Shown: positions 43,644-53,132, counted from the first letter of the stretch. The stretch is DNA of 64,000 bases from Pseudomonas schmalbachii (GCF_017589465.1 NZ_JAELYA010000001.1:868001-932000); one strand, 5' to 3'. The notes: generated by a model from the sequence alone, not told the origin. A program made the numbers and translations.

Positions 43644-44618
43644 ATGCCCATCGTTGTCGGCGTTGATATTGCCAAACGGACATTCGATATCGCCCTGCTG
43701 CAAGCCAATGGCAAATACCGCACCAAGGGCAACCTGAGCAATGATCCGGCTGGTTTCAGGGAGTTTACCCAGTGGCTGGAAAAATATGCCGAGCCGGGGG
43801 CCTGGGTCGTTATGGAGGCGACCAACGTGTACCACGAAGCCCTCGCCGATCATCTGGTGGGGCTGGGTTATCGGCTGTGCGTGGTCAATCCGGCGCGGAT
43901 CGCCAGCTATGCACAAAGCCAACTGCAGCGGGTGAAGACCGACAAGGTCGATGCCAAGCTGATGGCGCTGTTTGGTACGCGGCACATCGACGAACTGCAG
44001 CCCTGGCAACCCGAGCCGCCGGCCCGGCGGCGCCTGCGCGCCCTGGTGCGGCGCTACGAAGAGCTCAAGGAGCTCTACCGGATGGAAAGCAACCGCCTGG
44101 ACACGGCCGAGTCCAGCGTCAAGGAATCGATCCTTTCGGTGATGACCCACTTGGAGCGGCAGATCGACCAGACCCTGAAAGCAATCCAGGAACAGATCGA
44201 CGACGATCCTGACCTGCGCGGCAAGCGCGATCTACTGGTGAGCATCGACGGTATCAGCGACAAGACCGCTGCCTTGTTGCTGGCGGAGTTGGGCGACCTC
44301 TCGCGGTTCGACAATGCGCGTGCCGTCGTCGCCTTTGCCGGCCTGAATCCACGCCTACAGCAATCCGGTAGCCACCAGGGGCAGGTGCGGATCTCCCGCA
44401 TGGGCTCGGCCAGGCTGCGGGCCGGCCTGTACATGCCGGCCATGTGCGCGATGCTGCACAACGCAGCGGTAAAGGCCCTGCGCCTACGTCTGCAAGAGAA
44501 CGGAAAAACCGGCAAGCAAATCATCTGCGCTGCTATGCGCAAGCTGCTCCATATCGCCTATGGCGTTCTCAAATCAGGCCAGCCCTTCAAGGCAGAACTG
44601 GCCTTGCCCGCTCGCTAG
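43644..44618 (+). CDS. IS110-family transposase
   Basis: 324 aa, intact. N-terminal DEDD RuvC-like domain: D8 (VVGVDIAK), E58 (WVVMEATN), D100 and D103 (KTDKVDAKL). A coiled-coil region spans about 130-185, and the C-terminal Transposase_20 domain has SIDGISDKTAALLLAELGD and FAGLNPRLQQSGSHQGQVRISRMGSARLR, where S241 in the SG pair is the probable nucleophile. These recombinases are guided by a bridge RNA. GGAGGA lies upstream of the ATG. All key residues are present, so the element may be active. Confidence 0.95.
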   Translation: MPIVVGVDIAKRTFDIALLQANGKYRTKGNLSNDPAGFREFTQWLEKYAEPGAWVVMEATNVYHEALADHLVGLGYRLCVVNPARIASYAQSQLQRVKTDKVDAKLMALFGTRHIDELQPWQPEPPARRRLRALVRRYEELKELYRMESNRLDTAESSVKESILSVMTHLERQIDQTLKAIQEQIDDDPDLRGKRDLLVSIDGISDKTAALLLAELGDLSRFDNARAVVAFAGLNPRLQQSGSHQGQVRISRMGSARLRAGLYMPAMCAMLHNAAVKALRLRLQENGKTGKQIICAAMRKLLHIAYGVLKSGQPFKAELALPAR

Positions 44619-44650
44619 AGACACGGTATCTACAGGAAATCGCGCTGGGT

Positions 44651-44672
44651 GTAGGGCGGGTGCAACCCGCCA
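44651..44672. repeat. REP half-unit, family D copy 7
   Basis: GTAGGGCGGGTGCAACCCGCC without an inverted partner, between the IS and the bglX 3' end. Confidence 0.75.
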
Positions 44673-44684
44673 CAACCCCGGTCC

Positions 44685-46982
44685 TTACAGCAGAGTGAAC
44701 TTCCCTTCCTTCACATCCTGCGAATCCAGGCCGATGTAGACCTTGAAGTCGCCCGGCTCGGAGGCGTAGCGCAGGTTGCTGTCGTAGAAGCGCAGGTCCT
44801 GCTCGCGCAGCATGAACTCGACGTCCTTCGACTCGCCCGGCTTGAGCATGATCTTGCGGTAGTTCTTCAGCTCCTTGACCGGGCGGCTGATCGACGCGGC
44901 CACGTCCTGCACATACAGCTGCACCACGGTTTCGCCGGCGCGCTTGCCGGTGTTCTTCACCGTCACCTTCGCGGTCAGGGTGTCGTCCTTGCCAATCTTG
45001 TCGGCGGAAAGGGTCACATCCGAGACGCTGAAACCGGTGTAGCTGAGCCCGAAGCCGAACGGGTACAGCGGGCCGTTGGCGGCGTCGAAGTAGCGCGAGG
45101 TGTACTTGTTCGGGTTCTGGTGGTCGAACGGCCGGCCGGTGTTCAGGTGATTGTAGTAGATCGGCACCTGGCCCACCGAGCGCGGGAAGGACATCGGCAG
45201 CTTGCCGGACGGGTTGTAGTCGCCGAACAGCACGTCGGCGATGGCGTTGCCGCCTTCGGTGCCGCTGAACCAGGTTTCCAGGACGGCATCCATGTTCTCG
45301 CTTTCCCAGCGCAGGTCCATCGGCCGGCCGTTCATCAGCACCATGACCAGCGGCTTGCCGGTGGCCTTGAGCGCCTTGAGCATCTCGACCTGGCTGGTGG
45401 CGATGCGCAGGTTGGTCTTGCTCGACGCCTCGTGGGCCATGCCCTGGGATTCGCCGACCACCGCGACGACAACATCGGCCTGCTTCGCCGCCTCGACCGC
45501 TTCCACCAGCATCGCCTGCGGGCTGCGCGGGCCCACGACGACATCGGGGTTGTATTCGTTGAGGTAGGCGAGGATTTCCGGATCGTCGGTGACGTTGGCG
45601 CCCTTCGCATAGATCAGCTGCGCGCGGTCGCCGATGGCATTCTGCATGCCCTGCAGCACGCTCACCGCCTGTTTGGCCTTGCCGGCCGCCGACCAACTGC
45701 CCATCACGTCGCGCTTGCTGTCGGCCAGCGGGCCGATCACGGCGATGGTGCCCTGGCGCTTCAGCGGCAGCACGTCGCCCTGGTTCTTCAGCAGCACCAT
45801 GCCCTTGCGCGCCACCTCGCGCGCCACCTCGCGGTGCAGGCGGTCTTCGGCGTCGGTGTCCACCGGGTCCCTGCCCTGCAGGTAGCGGTACGGATCGTGG
45901 AACAGGCCCATCTCGTACTTGGCCACGAGCACTTCGCGGCAGGCGCGGTCGATGTCGCTCTCGCTGACCTCGCCGGCCTTCACCAGCTCCGGCAGATGGT
46001 TGCGGTAGAGGTCGTCGTTCATGTTCATGTCGACGCCGGCCTTGATCGCCAGTTTCACCGCCTCGCGCTCGCTGCCGGCGACGCCGTGCTGGATCAGTTC
46101 CTTCACCGCGCCGTGGTCGCTCAGGGTCAGGCCCTTGTAGCCCCACTGCTGGCGCAGCAGATCCTGCAGCAGCCACTTGTTGGCGCTGGCCGGCACGCCG
46201 TTGATGCTGTTCAGCGACACCATCACCGAGCCGGCGCCGGCATCGGCGGCCGCGCGGTATGGCGGCAGGTAGTCCTGGAACATGCGCTGCGGGCTCATGT
46301 CGACGGTGTTGTAGTCGCGACCGCCCTCGCCCGCGCCATACAGGGCGAAATGCTTGACCCCAGCCATGATCGTGCCCGGCCTGTCCAGGCCTTCGCCCTG
46401 GTAGGCCCTGACCACCACGCCGGCGATCCGGCTGGTCAGCCAGGTGTCTTCGCCGAAGCCTTCGGAAACCCGGCCCCAGCGCGGGTCGCGGGCGATGTCG
46501 ACGGTGGGCGAGAAGGTCAGGTTGAGGCCGTCGGCGCTGGCTTCGATGGCCGACACCCGCGCGCTTTGGGCGATCGCCTCCATGTCCCAGCTGGCGGCCA
46601 GGCCGAGGCCGATGGGGAATACCGTGCGGTGGCCGTGGACCACGTCGTAGGCGAAGAACAGCGGGATCTTCAGCCGGCTCTTCATGGCCTCGTCCTGCAG
46701 CACGCGGATGCCGGGGCGGGTCACGGTGTTGAACACGGCGCCGGTGATGCCGGCGCGGATCTCTTCCTGCAACACCGGCTTGGGATGGTCGGCGCCGACG
46801 CTGACCAGACGCAGCTGGCCGATCTTCTCTTCGAGGGTCATGCGCTGCATCAGGCCGTCGATGAAGGCATCCCTGGACTGCCCGGGCAGCGGGACGGGCG
46901 CTTCGGCGGCGGACAGGGAAGCGCTGGCCAGCGCGATGGCGAGGCCGAGCGCACAGGCGCGACTGAACTGGATCGTTTTCAT
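44685..46982 (-). CDS. bglX: Periplasmic beta-glucosidase (GH3)
   Basis: 765 aa, the same length as E. coli BglX. Signal peptide MKTIQFSRACALGLAIALASASLSA. GH3 N-terminal barrel with FSPTVDIARDPRWGRVSEGFGED, KHFALYGAGEGGRDYNT and the catalytic nucleophile Asp289 in GLTLSDHGAVKEL; C-terminal alpha/beta sandwich (GMVLLKNQGDVLPLKRQGTIAVIGPLAD) and a fibronectin-III-like end (VTVKNTGKRAGETVVQLYVQD). Hydrolyses beta-glucosides in the periplasm. Monocistronic, next to the IS element but intact. Confidence 0.96.
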   Translation of the reverse strand: MKTIQFSRACALGLAIALASASLSAAEAPVPLPGQSRDAFIDGLMQRMTLEEKIGQLRLVSVGADHPKPVLQEEIRAGITGAVFNTVTRPGIRVLQDEAMKSRLKIPLFFAYDVVHGHRTVFPIGLGLAASWDMEAIAQSARVSAIEASADGLNLTFSPTVDIARDPRWGRVSEGFGEDTWLTSRIAGVVVRAYQGEGLDRPGTIMAGVKHFALYGAGEGGRDYNTVDMSPQRMFQDYLPPYRAAADAGAGSVMVSLNSINGVPASANKWLLQDLLRQQWGYKGLTLSDHGAVKELIQHGVAGSEREAVKLAIKAGVDMNMNDDLYRNHLPELVKAGEVSESDIDRACREVLVAKYEMGLFHDPYRYLQGRDPVDTDAEDRLHREVAREVARKGMVLLKNQGDVLPLKRQGTIAVIGPLADSKRDVMGSWSAAGKAKQAVSVLQGMQNAIGDRAQLIYAKGANVTDDPEILAYLNEYNPDVVVGPRSPQAMLVEAVEAAKQADVVVAVVGESQGMAHEASSKTNLRIATSQVEMLKALKATGKPLVMVLMNGRPMDLRWESENMDAVLETWFSGTEGGNAIADVLFGDYNPSGKLPMSFPRSVGQVPIYYNHLNTGRPFDHQNPNKYTSRYFDAANGPLYPFGFGLSYTGFSVSDVTLSADKIGKDDTLTAKVTVKNTGKRAGETVVQLYVQDVAASISRPVKELKNYRKIMLKPGESKDVEFMLREQDLRFYDSNLRYASEPGDFKVYIGLDSQDVKEGKFTLL

Positions 46983-47162
46983 ATGGGCACTCAGCGGCCC
47001 GCGCGTGGCGCCGGCCTGCTGCAGGAAGTTTGGGATGGGTTCGGATTCATCGGCCCGGGCCATGCCGGACGACTCCCCCCGAAATACTCGGTCGCCCACG
47101 CCAGCCCGGCGCGCGGCATAAGGTCGTCGTGTGGCCCGCGGAAGTCAACAGCCCGTTGACGG

Positions 47163-48122
47163 TCAGCCGTCGCGGTCGCGGGCCAGGGCTTCCATTTCCT
47201 CGCGCATGGCTTCGGCGAGGGCACGTTCTTCGTCATAGTCGTCTTCCGGCTCCGGAATGGCGACGACCGGTGTCGCAGGCGCGGGCGCTGCGCTCGGCGC
47301 CTCCGCTGGCAGCGGTCCGGCAGCATCGCGCGGCTCGACGGGCGGCAGGTCGATCAGGTCGTCGAAGTCGGTCTTCAGACCCTGTTCCATCTCGTCCAGT
47401 TCGACGAGCAGGCTGCGGAAACTGGTTTCTTCCTTCGGCTCGGCCGCTTCCGGCGGTGCCTCGGGCTCCTCGCCCGCCTCGCGCAGCGCCAGGTCGGCCA
47501 GGGCCTGGATCGACGGCGGTATGTAGTCCTCGTCGAGCATTTCGCTGGAAACCGGCGGCGGCAGCGGGATCGGTTCCGGCTCGGGCTCCATCTCGCGGAT
47601 TTCCGCCAGCGGCGGCAGCTCTTCCAGGCTCTTCAGGTTGAAGTAGTCGAGGAACGCCCGGGTGGTGGCGAACATCGCCGGCCGGCCGGGCACTTCGCGG
47701 TAGCCGACGATACGGATCCACTCGCGGTCCATCAGCGTCTTGACGATCTGGGTGTTCACCGCCACGCCGCGCACATCCTCGATCTCGCCACGGGTGATCG
47801 GCTGGCGATAGGCGATCAGCGCCAGGGTTTCCAGCAGCGCGCGGGAATAACGCTGCGGGCGCTCCTCCCAGAGCCGGCCGACCCACGGCGCCAGGCGCTC
47901 GCGAATCTGCAGGCGATAGCCGGAGGCCACTTCCTTCAGCTCGAAGGCCCGCCCGGCGCAGGACAGCGCCAGGATCGCGAGGGCGTCGCGCAGTTGCTTC
48001 GGCTCCGGCCGCTCCTCTTCCTCGAACAGCTCGCCAAGGCGCTCCAGCGACATGGGCTTGCCGGCGGCAAGCAGTATGCCTTCGAGCAGGGTCGCCAGTT
48101 CTTGGGGATCGGAGAGGTTCAT
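47163..48122 (-). CDS. scpB: Segregation and condensation protein B
   Basis: 319 aa; the winged-helix core typical of ScpB covers about residues 5-175 (LATLLEGILLAAGKPMSLERLGELF; YSRALLETLALIAYRQPITRGEIEDVRGVAVN; WIRIVGYREVPGRPAMFATTRAFLDYFNLKSLEELPPL). About 140 further residues are acidic and proline-rich (EPEPEPIPLPPPVS...; PAEAPSAAPAPATPVVAIPEPEDDYDEE), longer than in E. coli or Bacillus relatives but common in Pseudomonas. Works with ScpA and SMC in chromosome compaction; scpA lies 47 bases upstream on the same strand. Confidence 0.95.
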   Translation of the reverse strand: MNLSDPQELATLLEGILLAAGKPMSLERLGELFEEEERPEPKQLRDALAILALSCAGRAFELKEVASGYRLQIRERLAPWVGRLWEERPQRYSRALLETLALIAYRQPITRGEIEDVRGVAVNTQIVKTLMDREWIRIVGYREVPGRPAMFATTRAFLDYFNLKSLEELPPLAEIREMEPEPEPIPLPPPVSSEMLDEDYIPPSIQALADLALREAGEEPEAPPEAAEPKEETSFRSLLVELDEMEQGLKTDFDDLIDLPPVEPRDAAGPLPAEAPSAAPAPATPVVAIPEPEDDYDEERALAEAMREEMEALARDRDG

Positions 48123-48169
48123 CGGGGCGCTCGTGGAGTTATTTCGAATGGCGATGATAAGCCAGGAGC

Positions 48170-49093
48170 TCAGAGCAGGTCGTCAACTTCGTCGCCTTCG
48201 ACGATTTCCGGCTCGTCCGGAAACTCCGGCTCATCGTCCAGGGCTTCCATCTCGCCCTCGCCGCCTTCGTCGACCCGGGCGCGGACATGGATCGGCGCGA
48301 AGGCGTCGTTCTGCACCAGTTCCAGCAGTTGTTCCTTGACCAGTTCGAGGATCGCCATGAAGGTCACCACCACGCCAAGGCGCCCTTCCTCGACCCGGAA
48401 CAGCTGGATGAACGGCACGAAACCGGCGCCCTTGAGGCGTTCGAGGATTTCGCTCATGCGCTCGCGGGTGGAGAGCATTTCCCGCGTGACCTGGTGGCTT
48501 TCGAACAGATCGGCGCGGCGCAGCACCTCGCCCAGGCTGAGCATCAGCTCCTGCAGGCTGACTTCCGGCAGCAGCTTGCGCGCCCGCGCTTCCGGCGCCA
48601 TGACCGTCGGCACGATGTAATCGCGGCCCTCGCGCGGCAGTTCGTCGATATCCCCGGCGGCCTTCTTGAAGCGCTCGTACTCCTGCAGGCGGCGGATCAG
48701 CTCGGCGCGCGGGTCATCTTCCTCGTCCTCGGCCGCCGACGAGCGCGGCAGCAACATGCGCGACTTGATCTCGGCGAGCATGGCTGCCATCACCAGGTAT
48801 TCCGCGGCCAGCTCCAGGCGCGCGGTCTTCATCAGCTCGACGTAGCCCATGTACTGGCGGGTGATCTCCGCCACCGGGATGTCGAGGATGTCGATGTTCT
48901 GCTTGCGGATCAGGTAGAGCAGCAGGTCCAGCGGGCCTTCGAAGGCTTCCAGGAAGACTTCCAGGGCATCCGGCGGGATGTACAGGTCCTGCGGCATCTC
49001 GGTGAGCGCTTCGCCGTAGACCAGCGCGAGCTGCATCGGCTCGCGGTATTCCACGGCGTCGGAGGTGTTTTCCGGCTCGGTCATCGTGCTCAT
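48170..49093 (-). CDS. scpA: Segregation and condensation protein A
   Basis: 307 aa kleisin. N-terminal SMC-binding part VFLEAFEGPLDLLLYLIRKQNIDILDIPVAEITRQYMGYVELMKTARLELAAEYLVMAAMLAEIKSRMLLP (about 45-115) and C-terminal winged helix (GRLGVVVTFMAILELVKEQLLELVQNDAFAPIHVRA), ending in an acidic tail. Bridges the SMC heads with ScpB. Start could be Met1 or Met4; the difference is three codons. The upstream gap holds a family B repeat. Confidence 0.95.
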   Translation of the reverse strand: MSTMTEPENTSDAVEYREPMQLALVYGEALTEMPQDLYIPPDALEVFLEAFEGPLDLLLYLIRKQNIDILDIPVAEITRQYMGYVELMKTARLELAAEYLVMAAMLAEIKSRMLLPRSSAAEDEEDDPRAELIRRLQEYERFKKAAGDIDELPREGRDYIVPTVMAPEARARKLLPEVSLQELMLSLGEVLRRADLFESHQVTREMLSTRERMSEILERLKGAGFVPFIQLFRVEEGRLGVVVTFMAILELVKEQLLELVQNDAFAPIHVRARVDEGGEGEMEALDDEPEFPDEPEIVEGDEVDDLL

Positions 49094-49173
49094 CGGCCAC
49101 TCGTCTGGCGCAAGTTGGGTTGGGCGGCATTATCCCTGCTTTGCGCAGCCAGGTGTTGTTTATAGGAACGCCC

Positions 49174-49256
49174 GTAGGTTGGCGCTGAACGCAGTGAAGC
49201 CCAACATTTGTCGGACATGGCATCGTTGGGCTTCGCAGGCTCAGCGCCAACCTACG
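49174..49256. repeat. REP-type inverted pair, family B copy 5
   Basis: GTAGGTTGGCGCTGAACGCA ... AGGCTCAGCGCCAACCTACG between trpS and scpA. Confidence 0.85.
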
Positions 49257-49277
49257 TGGAGCGTACCTCGGCATTGC

Positions 49278-50492
49278 TCACCGGTACGCCAGCCCCATCG
49301 CCTCGCGCACCTCGACCAGCGTCTCGCGGGCCGACTCGCGGGCGCGTTCCGCGCCTTCGGCGAGGATGCTGCGGACCAGTTCGGGGTTGTCCTCGTAGTC
49401 CAGCGCGCGTTCCTGGATCGGCTTGAGCTCCAGCCGGACCGCCTCGATCACCGGCCGCTTGCAGTCGACGCAGCCGATGCCGGCGCTGCGGCAGCCCTCT
49501 TCCACCCACTTGCGGCAGCCTTCGTCGGAATACAACTGGTGCCACTGCCAGACCGGGCAGCGCTGCGGTTCGCCGGGATCGTGGCGGCGTACGCGGGCCG
49601 GGTCGGTGGGCATGCGGGAAATCTTTTCCACCACTTCGGCGTCGCTGTCGCGCAGGGTGATGAGGTTGTCGTGCACGCGGGACATCTTCCGGCCGTCCAG
49701 CCCCGGCATCTGCACGGCATCGCCGAGCAGCGCCTGGGGTTCGGGCAACAGCACGCGGCCACCGCCTTCGAGATAGCCGAACAGCCGCTCGCGGTCGCCG
49801 AGGGTCATGCTCTGCTGCTCCTTGACCAGCGCCCGCGCGGTTTCCAGGGCTTCTTCGTCGCCCTGTTCCTGCCAGGTCTTGCGCAGGCTGGTGTACAGCC
49901 GCGCGCCCTTTTTGCCGAGCCGGGAGACGGCGACCAGCGCCTTCTCCTCGAAATCGTCCTCGCCGCCATACAGGTGGTTGAAGCGCCGGGCGATCTCGCG
50001 GGCGAACTCCACATGCACCTGCTGCTCCGCCTTCACCGCCACCTGCCCGGCGCGATAGATCAGGATGTCCGCCGCCTGCAGCAGCGGGTAACCGAGGAAG
50101 CCGAGGCTGGACAGGTCCTTGTGGCTGAGCCGCTCCTGCAGCTCCCTGTAGGTCGGCACCCGTTCCAGCCAGGGCAGCGGGCAGATCATCGACAGCAGCA
50201 GGTACAGCTCGGCGTGCTCGGGCACCTGGGACTGGATGAACAGGGTCGCCGCGCTCGGGCTCAGGCCGACCGACAGCCAGTCCACGGCCATCTCCCAGAC
50301 GTGCTGGCGGATGCCGTCGGTCTCGGCGTATTCGGTGGTCAGCGCGTGCCAGTCGGCGATGGAGAAGAAGCACTCGTACTCGTGCTGCAGCCTGACCCAG
50401 TCGCGCAGCACGCCATGGTAGTGCCCAAGGTGCAGACGCCCGATGGGCCGCATGGCGGACAGCACGCGGCGCTCGGAATCGATGCTGGCCAA
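49278..50492 (-). CDS. trpS: Tryptophanyl-tRNA synthetase
   Basis: 404 aa class I synthetase charging tRNA-Trp. HIGH motif as GRLHLGHYHG (residues 18-27) and KMSKS motif as DGRKMSRVHDN; the late segment SAGIGCVDCKRPVIEAVRLELKPIQERALDYEDNPELVRSILAEGAERARESARETLVEVREAMG is the usual C terminus. The start is read as TTG (MASIDSERRVLSAMRP) with GAGG upstream, because no ATG precedes the HIGH motif in frame except one too late. Downstream of yciO by about 40 bases, probably one transcript from rnm. Confidence 0.94.
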   Translation of the reverse strand: MASIDSERRVLSAMRPIGRLHLGHYHGVLRDWVRLQHEYECFFSIADWHALTTEYAETDGIRQHVWEMAVDWLSVGLSPSAATLFIQSQVPEHAELYLLLSMICPLPWLERVPTYRELQERLSHKDLSSLGFLGYPLLQAADILIYRAGQVAVKAEQQVHVEFAREIARRFNHLYGGEDDFEEKALVAVSRLGKKGARLYTSLRKTWQEQGDEEALETARALVKEQQSMTLGDRERLFGYLEGGGRVLLPEPQALLGDAVQMPGLDGRKMSRVHDNLITLRDSDAEVVEKISRMPTDPARVRRHDPGEPQRCPVWQWHQLYSDEGCRKWVEEGCRSAGIGCVDCKRPVIEAVRLELKPIQERALDYEDNPELVRSILAEGAERARESARETLVEVREAMGLAYR

Positions 50493-50534
50493 ATGCTCAG
50501 CCTCGCGAAAGCCGGGAGGTTTCGCTCACGCGGC

Positions 50535-51164
50535 CTACTCGGCGGTCTCGAACGGCGTCGGATCGCCGCAACCGACCCGCACCACCACAGGCTCCTCGTC
50601 GGTCAGGCTGATCACCGTGGAAGCCTCGCCGCCGCCGAATCCGCCATCGATCACCAGATCCACCAGGTGTTCCAGCACGTGGCGCATCTCGTGGGGATCG
50701 TGCAGAGGCTCGCTGTCACCGGGCATGATCAGGCTCACGCTCATCAGCGGCTCGCCGAGCTCTTCGAGCAGGGCCAGGGCGATCGGGCAGCTCGGCACGC
50801 GCAGGCCGATGGTGCGGCGCTTGGGGTGCAGCAGCATGCGCGGCACCTCGCGGGTGGCGTTGAGGATGAAGGTGTACGGCCCCGGCGTGTGCGACTTGAG
50901 CAGGCGGAACAGGCGGGTATCGACCTTGGCGTACAGGCCCAGCTCGGACAGGTCGCGGCAGACCAGGGTGAAGTTGTGCTTGTCGTCCAGCTTGCGCATG
51001 CGGCGGATACGCTCCACCGCCGCCTTCTCGCCGATGCGGCAGCCCAGCGCATAGGAAGAGTCGGTGGGATAGGCTATCACCCCGCCCTGGCGGACGATCT
51101 CTACGGCCTGCTTGACCAGGCGCGGTTGCGGGTTCTCCGGATGAATCTGGAAGAACTGACTCAT
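50535..51164 (-). CDS. yciO: YciO/Sua5 family protein (YrdC-like)
   Basis: 209 aa. Sua5/YciO/YrdC fold: GGVIAYPTDSSYALGCRIGEKAAVERIRRMRKLDDKHNFTLVCRDLSELGLYAKVD, PGPYTFILNATREVPRMLLHPKRRTIGLRVPSCPIALALLEELGEPLMSVSL. It is the YciO rather than TsaC/Sua5 branch (K-x-D-D-K-H in place of KR-x2-K-P), so threonylcarbamoyl-AMP synthesis is not certain. Start overlaps the rnm stop by 4 bases; the trpH(rnm)-yciO pair is also found in enterobacteria. Confidence 0.92.
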   Translation of the reverse strand: MSQFFQIHPENPQPRLVKQAVEIVRQGGVIAYPTDSSYALGCRIGEKAAVERIRRMRKLDDKHNFTLVCRDLSELGLYAKVDTRLFRLLKSHTPGPYTFILNATREVPRMLLHPKRRTIGLRVPSCPIALALLEELGEPLMSVSLIMPGDSEPLHDPHEMRHVLEHLVDLVIDGGFGGGEASTVISLTDEEPVVVRVGCGDPTPFETAE

Positions 51165-52033
51165 TGGCTCTCCTTAGCGATAACGGTTTCCGCGCTGGCG
51201 AAACGTGGCCAGAGCAGCGGCAAATCTTCCGGCAGCGGCCGGTACGAACCCAGCTCGGACCAGTCGCTCGGTCCGTGGAAGTCGCTGCCCGCGGTGACCA
51301 TCAGGCCGAATTCGCGGGCAAGGATGCTCAGCACGCCGACCTGATCGGCCGATTGCGGCCCGTTGACCACTTCGATGGCGTGCCCGCCGGCCTGGATGAA
51401 TTCGGCGATCAGCTTGCGCCGCTTGGTGCGGGTGAAGTCGTAGTGGTACGGGTGCGCCAGGCTGATCCAGGCACCGGCTTCGCGCAGCGTGCCGACGGCG
51501 TCGGCCAGGCTCGGCCAGTGCTGCTTGACGTCGCCCAGCTTGCCGGCGCCGAGCCACTTGCGGAAGGCATCGGCACGTTCGCCGACGTAGCCGGCGCGCA
51601 CCAGGAATTCGGCGAAATGCGGGCGCGCCGGAGCATTCTCGCTGTCGCCCAGCTCACGCTGGACCGCCCGTGCGCCCTCGAAGGCACCGGGCATGCCCTT
51701 GGCTTCCAGGCGCCGGCCGATCTCCTCGGCCCGCGACCAGCGGCCGCGATGCAGGTCGTCCAGCGCACGGACCAGCGGTTCGGCAGCGGTATCGAAGGCG
51801 TAGCCGAGCACATGGATGGTCGCCCCGCCCCAGGTGCAGGACAGCTCCACGCCATTCACCAGCTCGACGCCCAGCCGGTCGGCGGCGGACCGGGCTTCGG
51901 CCAGCCCTTCGACGGTGTCATGGTCGGTCAGCGCGAGCAGGCGCACGCCGCGCTCGTGGGCGCGGGCGACGACGGCCGCGGGCGGCAACTGGCCATCGGA
52001 GGCGGTGCTATGGCAATGCAGATCGACACGCAT
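51161..52033 (-). CDS. rnm: PHP-domain 5'-3' exoribonuclease (RNase AM)
   Basis: 290 aa PHP-family phosphoesterase. Metal-binding motifs MRVDLHCHSTASDGQLPP (start), ALTDHDTVEGL, NGVELSCTW, ISLAHPYHYDF and TAGSDFHGPSDWSELG are all present. E. coli RNase AM (YciV/TrpH, Rnm) trims 5' ends of rRNAs and degrades 3'-phosphoadenosine 5'-phosphate-type substrates. Start placed at the ATG immediately before the first metal motif, standard for the family; the upstream ORF extension has no homologous character. Leads the rnm-yciO-trpS unit and is divergent from yciB. Confidence 0.95.
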   Translation of the reverse strand: MRVDLHCHSTASDGQLPPAAVVARAHERGVRLLALTDHDTVEGLAEARSAADRLGVELVNGVELSCTWGGATIHVLGYAFDTAAEPLVRALDDLHRGRWSRAEEIGRRLEAKGMPGAFEGARAVQRELGDSENAPARPHFAEFLVRAGYVGERADAFRKWLGAGKLGDVKQHWPSLADAVGTLREAGAWISLAHPYHYDFTRTKRRKLIAEFIQAGGHAIEVVNGPQSADQVGVLSILAREFGLMVTAGSDFHGPSDWSELGSYRPLPEDLPLLWPRFASAETVIAKESQ

Positions 52034-52237
52034 GGGCAATCCCGGGCAAGGGGGCTTCTTTTCTGTATACGCTTCTGTATAGACGTTCCGGCGTCGCCAC
52101 ACACGGCGCGAACACCGATCCGGACGGCCTTTGCGGCCAACGGGCCGATCCCGGCGGGACCTGGAAGAGACAGATGACTGTTTCACAACTTCCGGAGGTT
52201 GGTATTATGCCGACTCTCCTGGGCTCTGGCTGCCGCA

Positions 52238-52831
52238 ATGAAGCAATTCATCGATTTCATCCCCCTCATCCTGTTCTTCATCGTCTACAAGCTGGACCCG
52301 CGCAATATCGAATTCGCCGGACAATCCTTCAGCGTCGGCGGCATCTTCAGCGCCACTGCCGTGCTGATCGGCACCTCGGTGATCGTCTACGGCGCCCTGC
52401 TGCTCAAGCAGCGCAGGCTGGACAAGGGCCAGTGGCTGACCCTCGCCGCCTGCCTGGTGTTCGGCGGCATGACCTTGGCGTTCCACAGCGAAACCTTCCT
52501 CAAGTGGAAGGCGCCGGTGGTCAACTGGCTGTTCGCCCTCGGCTTCGCCGCCAGCCATTTCATCGGCGACCGCCCGCTGATCCAGCGCATCATGGGCCAC
52601 GCCGTGCAGATGGATGAGTTGCTGTGGAACCGCCTGAACATCGCCTGGGTCCTGTTCTTCCTCATCTGCGGCTGCGTCCAGCTGTTCGTCGCCTTCACCT
52701 TCCAGAGCATCTGGGTGGACTTCAAGGTGTTCGGCAGCCTGGGCATGACCCTGATTTTCCTGATCGGCCAGGGCGTCTTCCTGGCCCGCCACATGCACGA
52801 CGCCCCCACCGGCGAAAAGCCCAAGGACTGA
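52238..52831 (+). CDS. yciB: Inner-membrane protein YciB (septation protein A)
   Basis: 197 aa, five hydrophobic helices ([94 protein letters not shown]). Family markers: [14 protein letters not shown] at the start, [22 protein letters not shown], and [12 protein letters not shown]. Involved in cell-envelope integrity and septation in enterics. One base separates it from yciI. Divergent from rnm. Confidence 0.95.
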   Translation: MKQFIDFIPLILFFIVYKLDPRNIEFAGQSFSVGGIFSATAVLIGTSVIVYGALLLKQRRLDKGQWLTLAACLVFGGMTLAFHSETFLKWKAPVVNWLFALGFAASHFIGDRPLIQRIMGHAVQMDELLWNRLNIAWVLFFLICGCVQLFVAFTFQSIWVDFKVFGSLGMTLIFLIGQGVFLARHMHDAPTGEKPKD

Positions 52832-52832
52832 C

Positions 52833-53132
52833 ATGCTCTACGCAATCATCGCCCGCGACATTCCCGCATCCCAGGAACGCCGCCTGGCCTCGCGCCCGGC
52901 CCACCTCGCCCGTCTCGAACAGCTGAAGGAAGAAGGCCGCCTGGTACTGGCCGGCCCGCACCCGGCGATCGACAGCAACGACCCGGGCGCCGCCGGCTTC
53001 ACCGGCAGCCTGATCGTCGCCGAATTCGACTCCCTCGCCGCCGCCCAGGCCTGGGCCGACGCGGACCCTTACCGCGCCGCCGGTGTCTATAGCGAAGTCG
53101 TGGTCAAGCCGTTCAAGAAGGTCCTGCCTTAG
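52833..53132 (+). CDS. yciI: YciI family protein
   Basis: 99 aa, full length for the family. [44 protein letters not shown] with the conserved His and Asp (H-L-x-R; DS-x-D-x-G) then [42 protein letters not shown]. Ferredoxin-like fold; function unsettled, possibly hydrolase-like. Co-transcribed with yciB. The TAG stop codon (53130-53132) is inside the left inverted repeat of the MITE that follows. Confidence 0.94.
   Translation: MLYAIIARDIPASQERRLASRPAHLARLEQLKEEGRLVLAGPHPAIDSNDPGAAGFTGSLIVAEFDSLAAAQAWADADPYRAAGVYSEVVVKPFKKVLP

Larger units (their letters stand above)
43407..44631 (+). mobile_element. IS110-family insertion sequence inserted in a REP palindrome
   Basis: 1225 bp. Left flank ...GCTGGCTCCT and right flank ACAGGAAATC join to the sequence GCTGGCTCCTACAGG seen intact at 11083 and 62076, so the empty site is reconstructable. 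The dinucleotide CT occurs at both edges (43405-43406 and 44630-44631), the core expected for IS110 recombination; there are no terminal inverted repeats or target duplications, as usual for the family. Contains one intact transposase and a 237-base leader. Confidence 0.88.

Noticed and set aside
43407-44631. Possible prophage or larger mobile island around the transposase
   Set aside because: Flanks are a REP and housekeeping genes (gapA side, bglX side); no integrase, phage or att-like repeat was seen.
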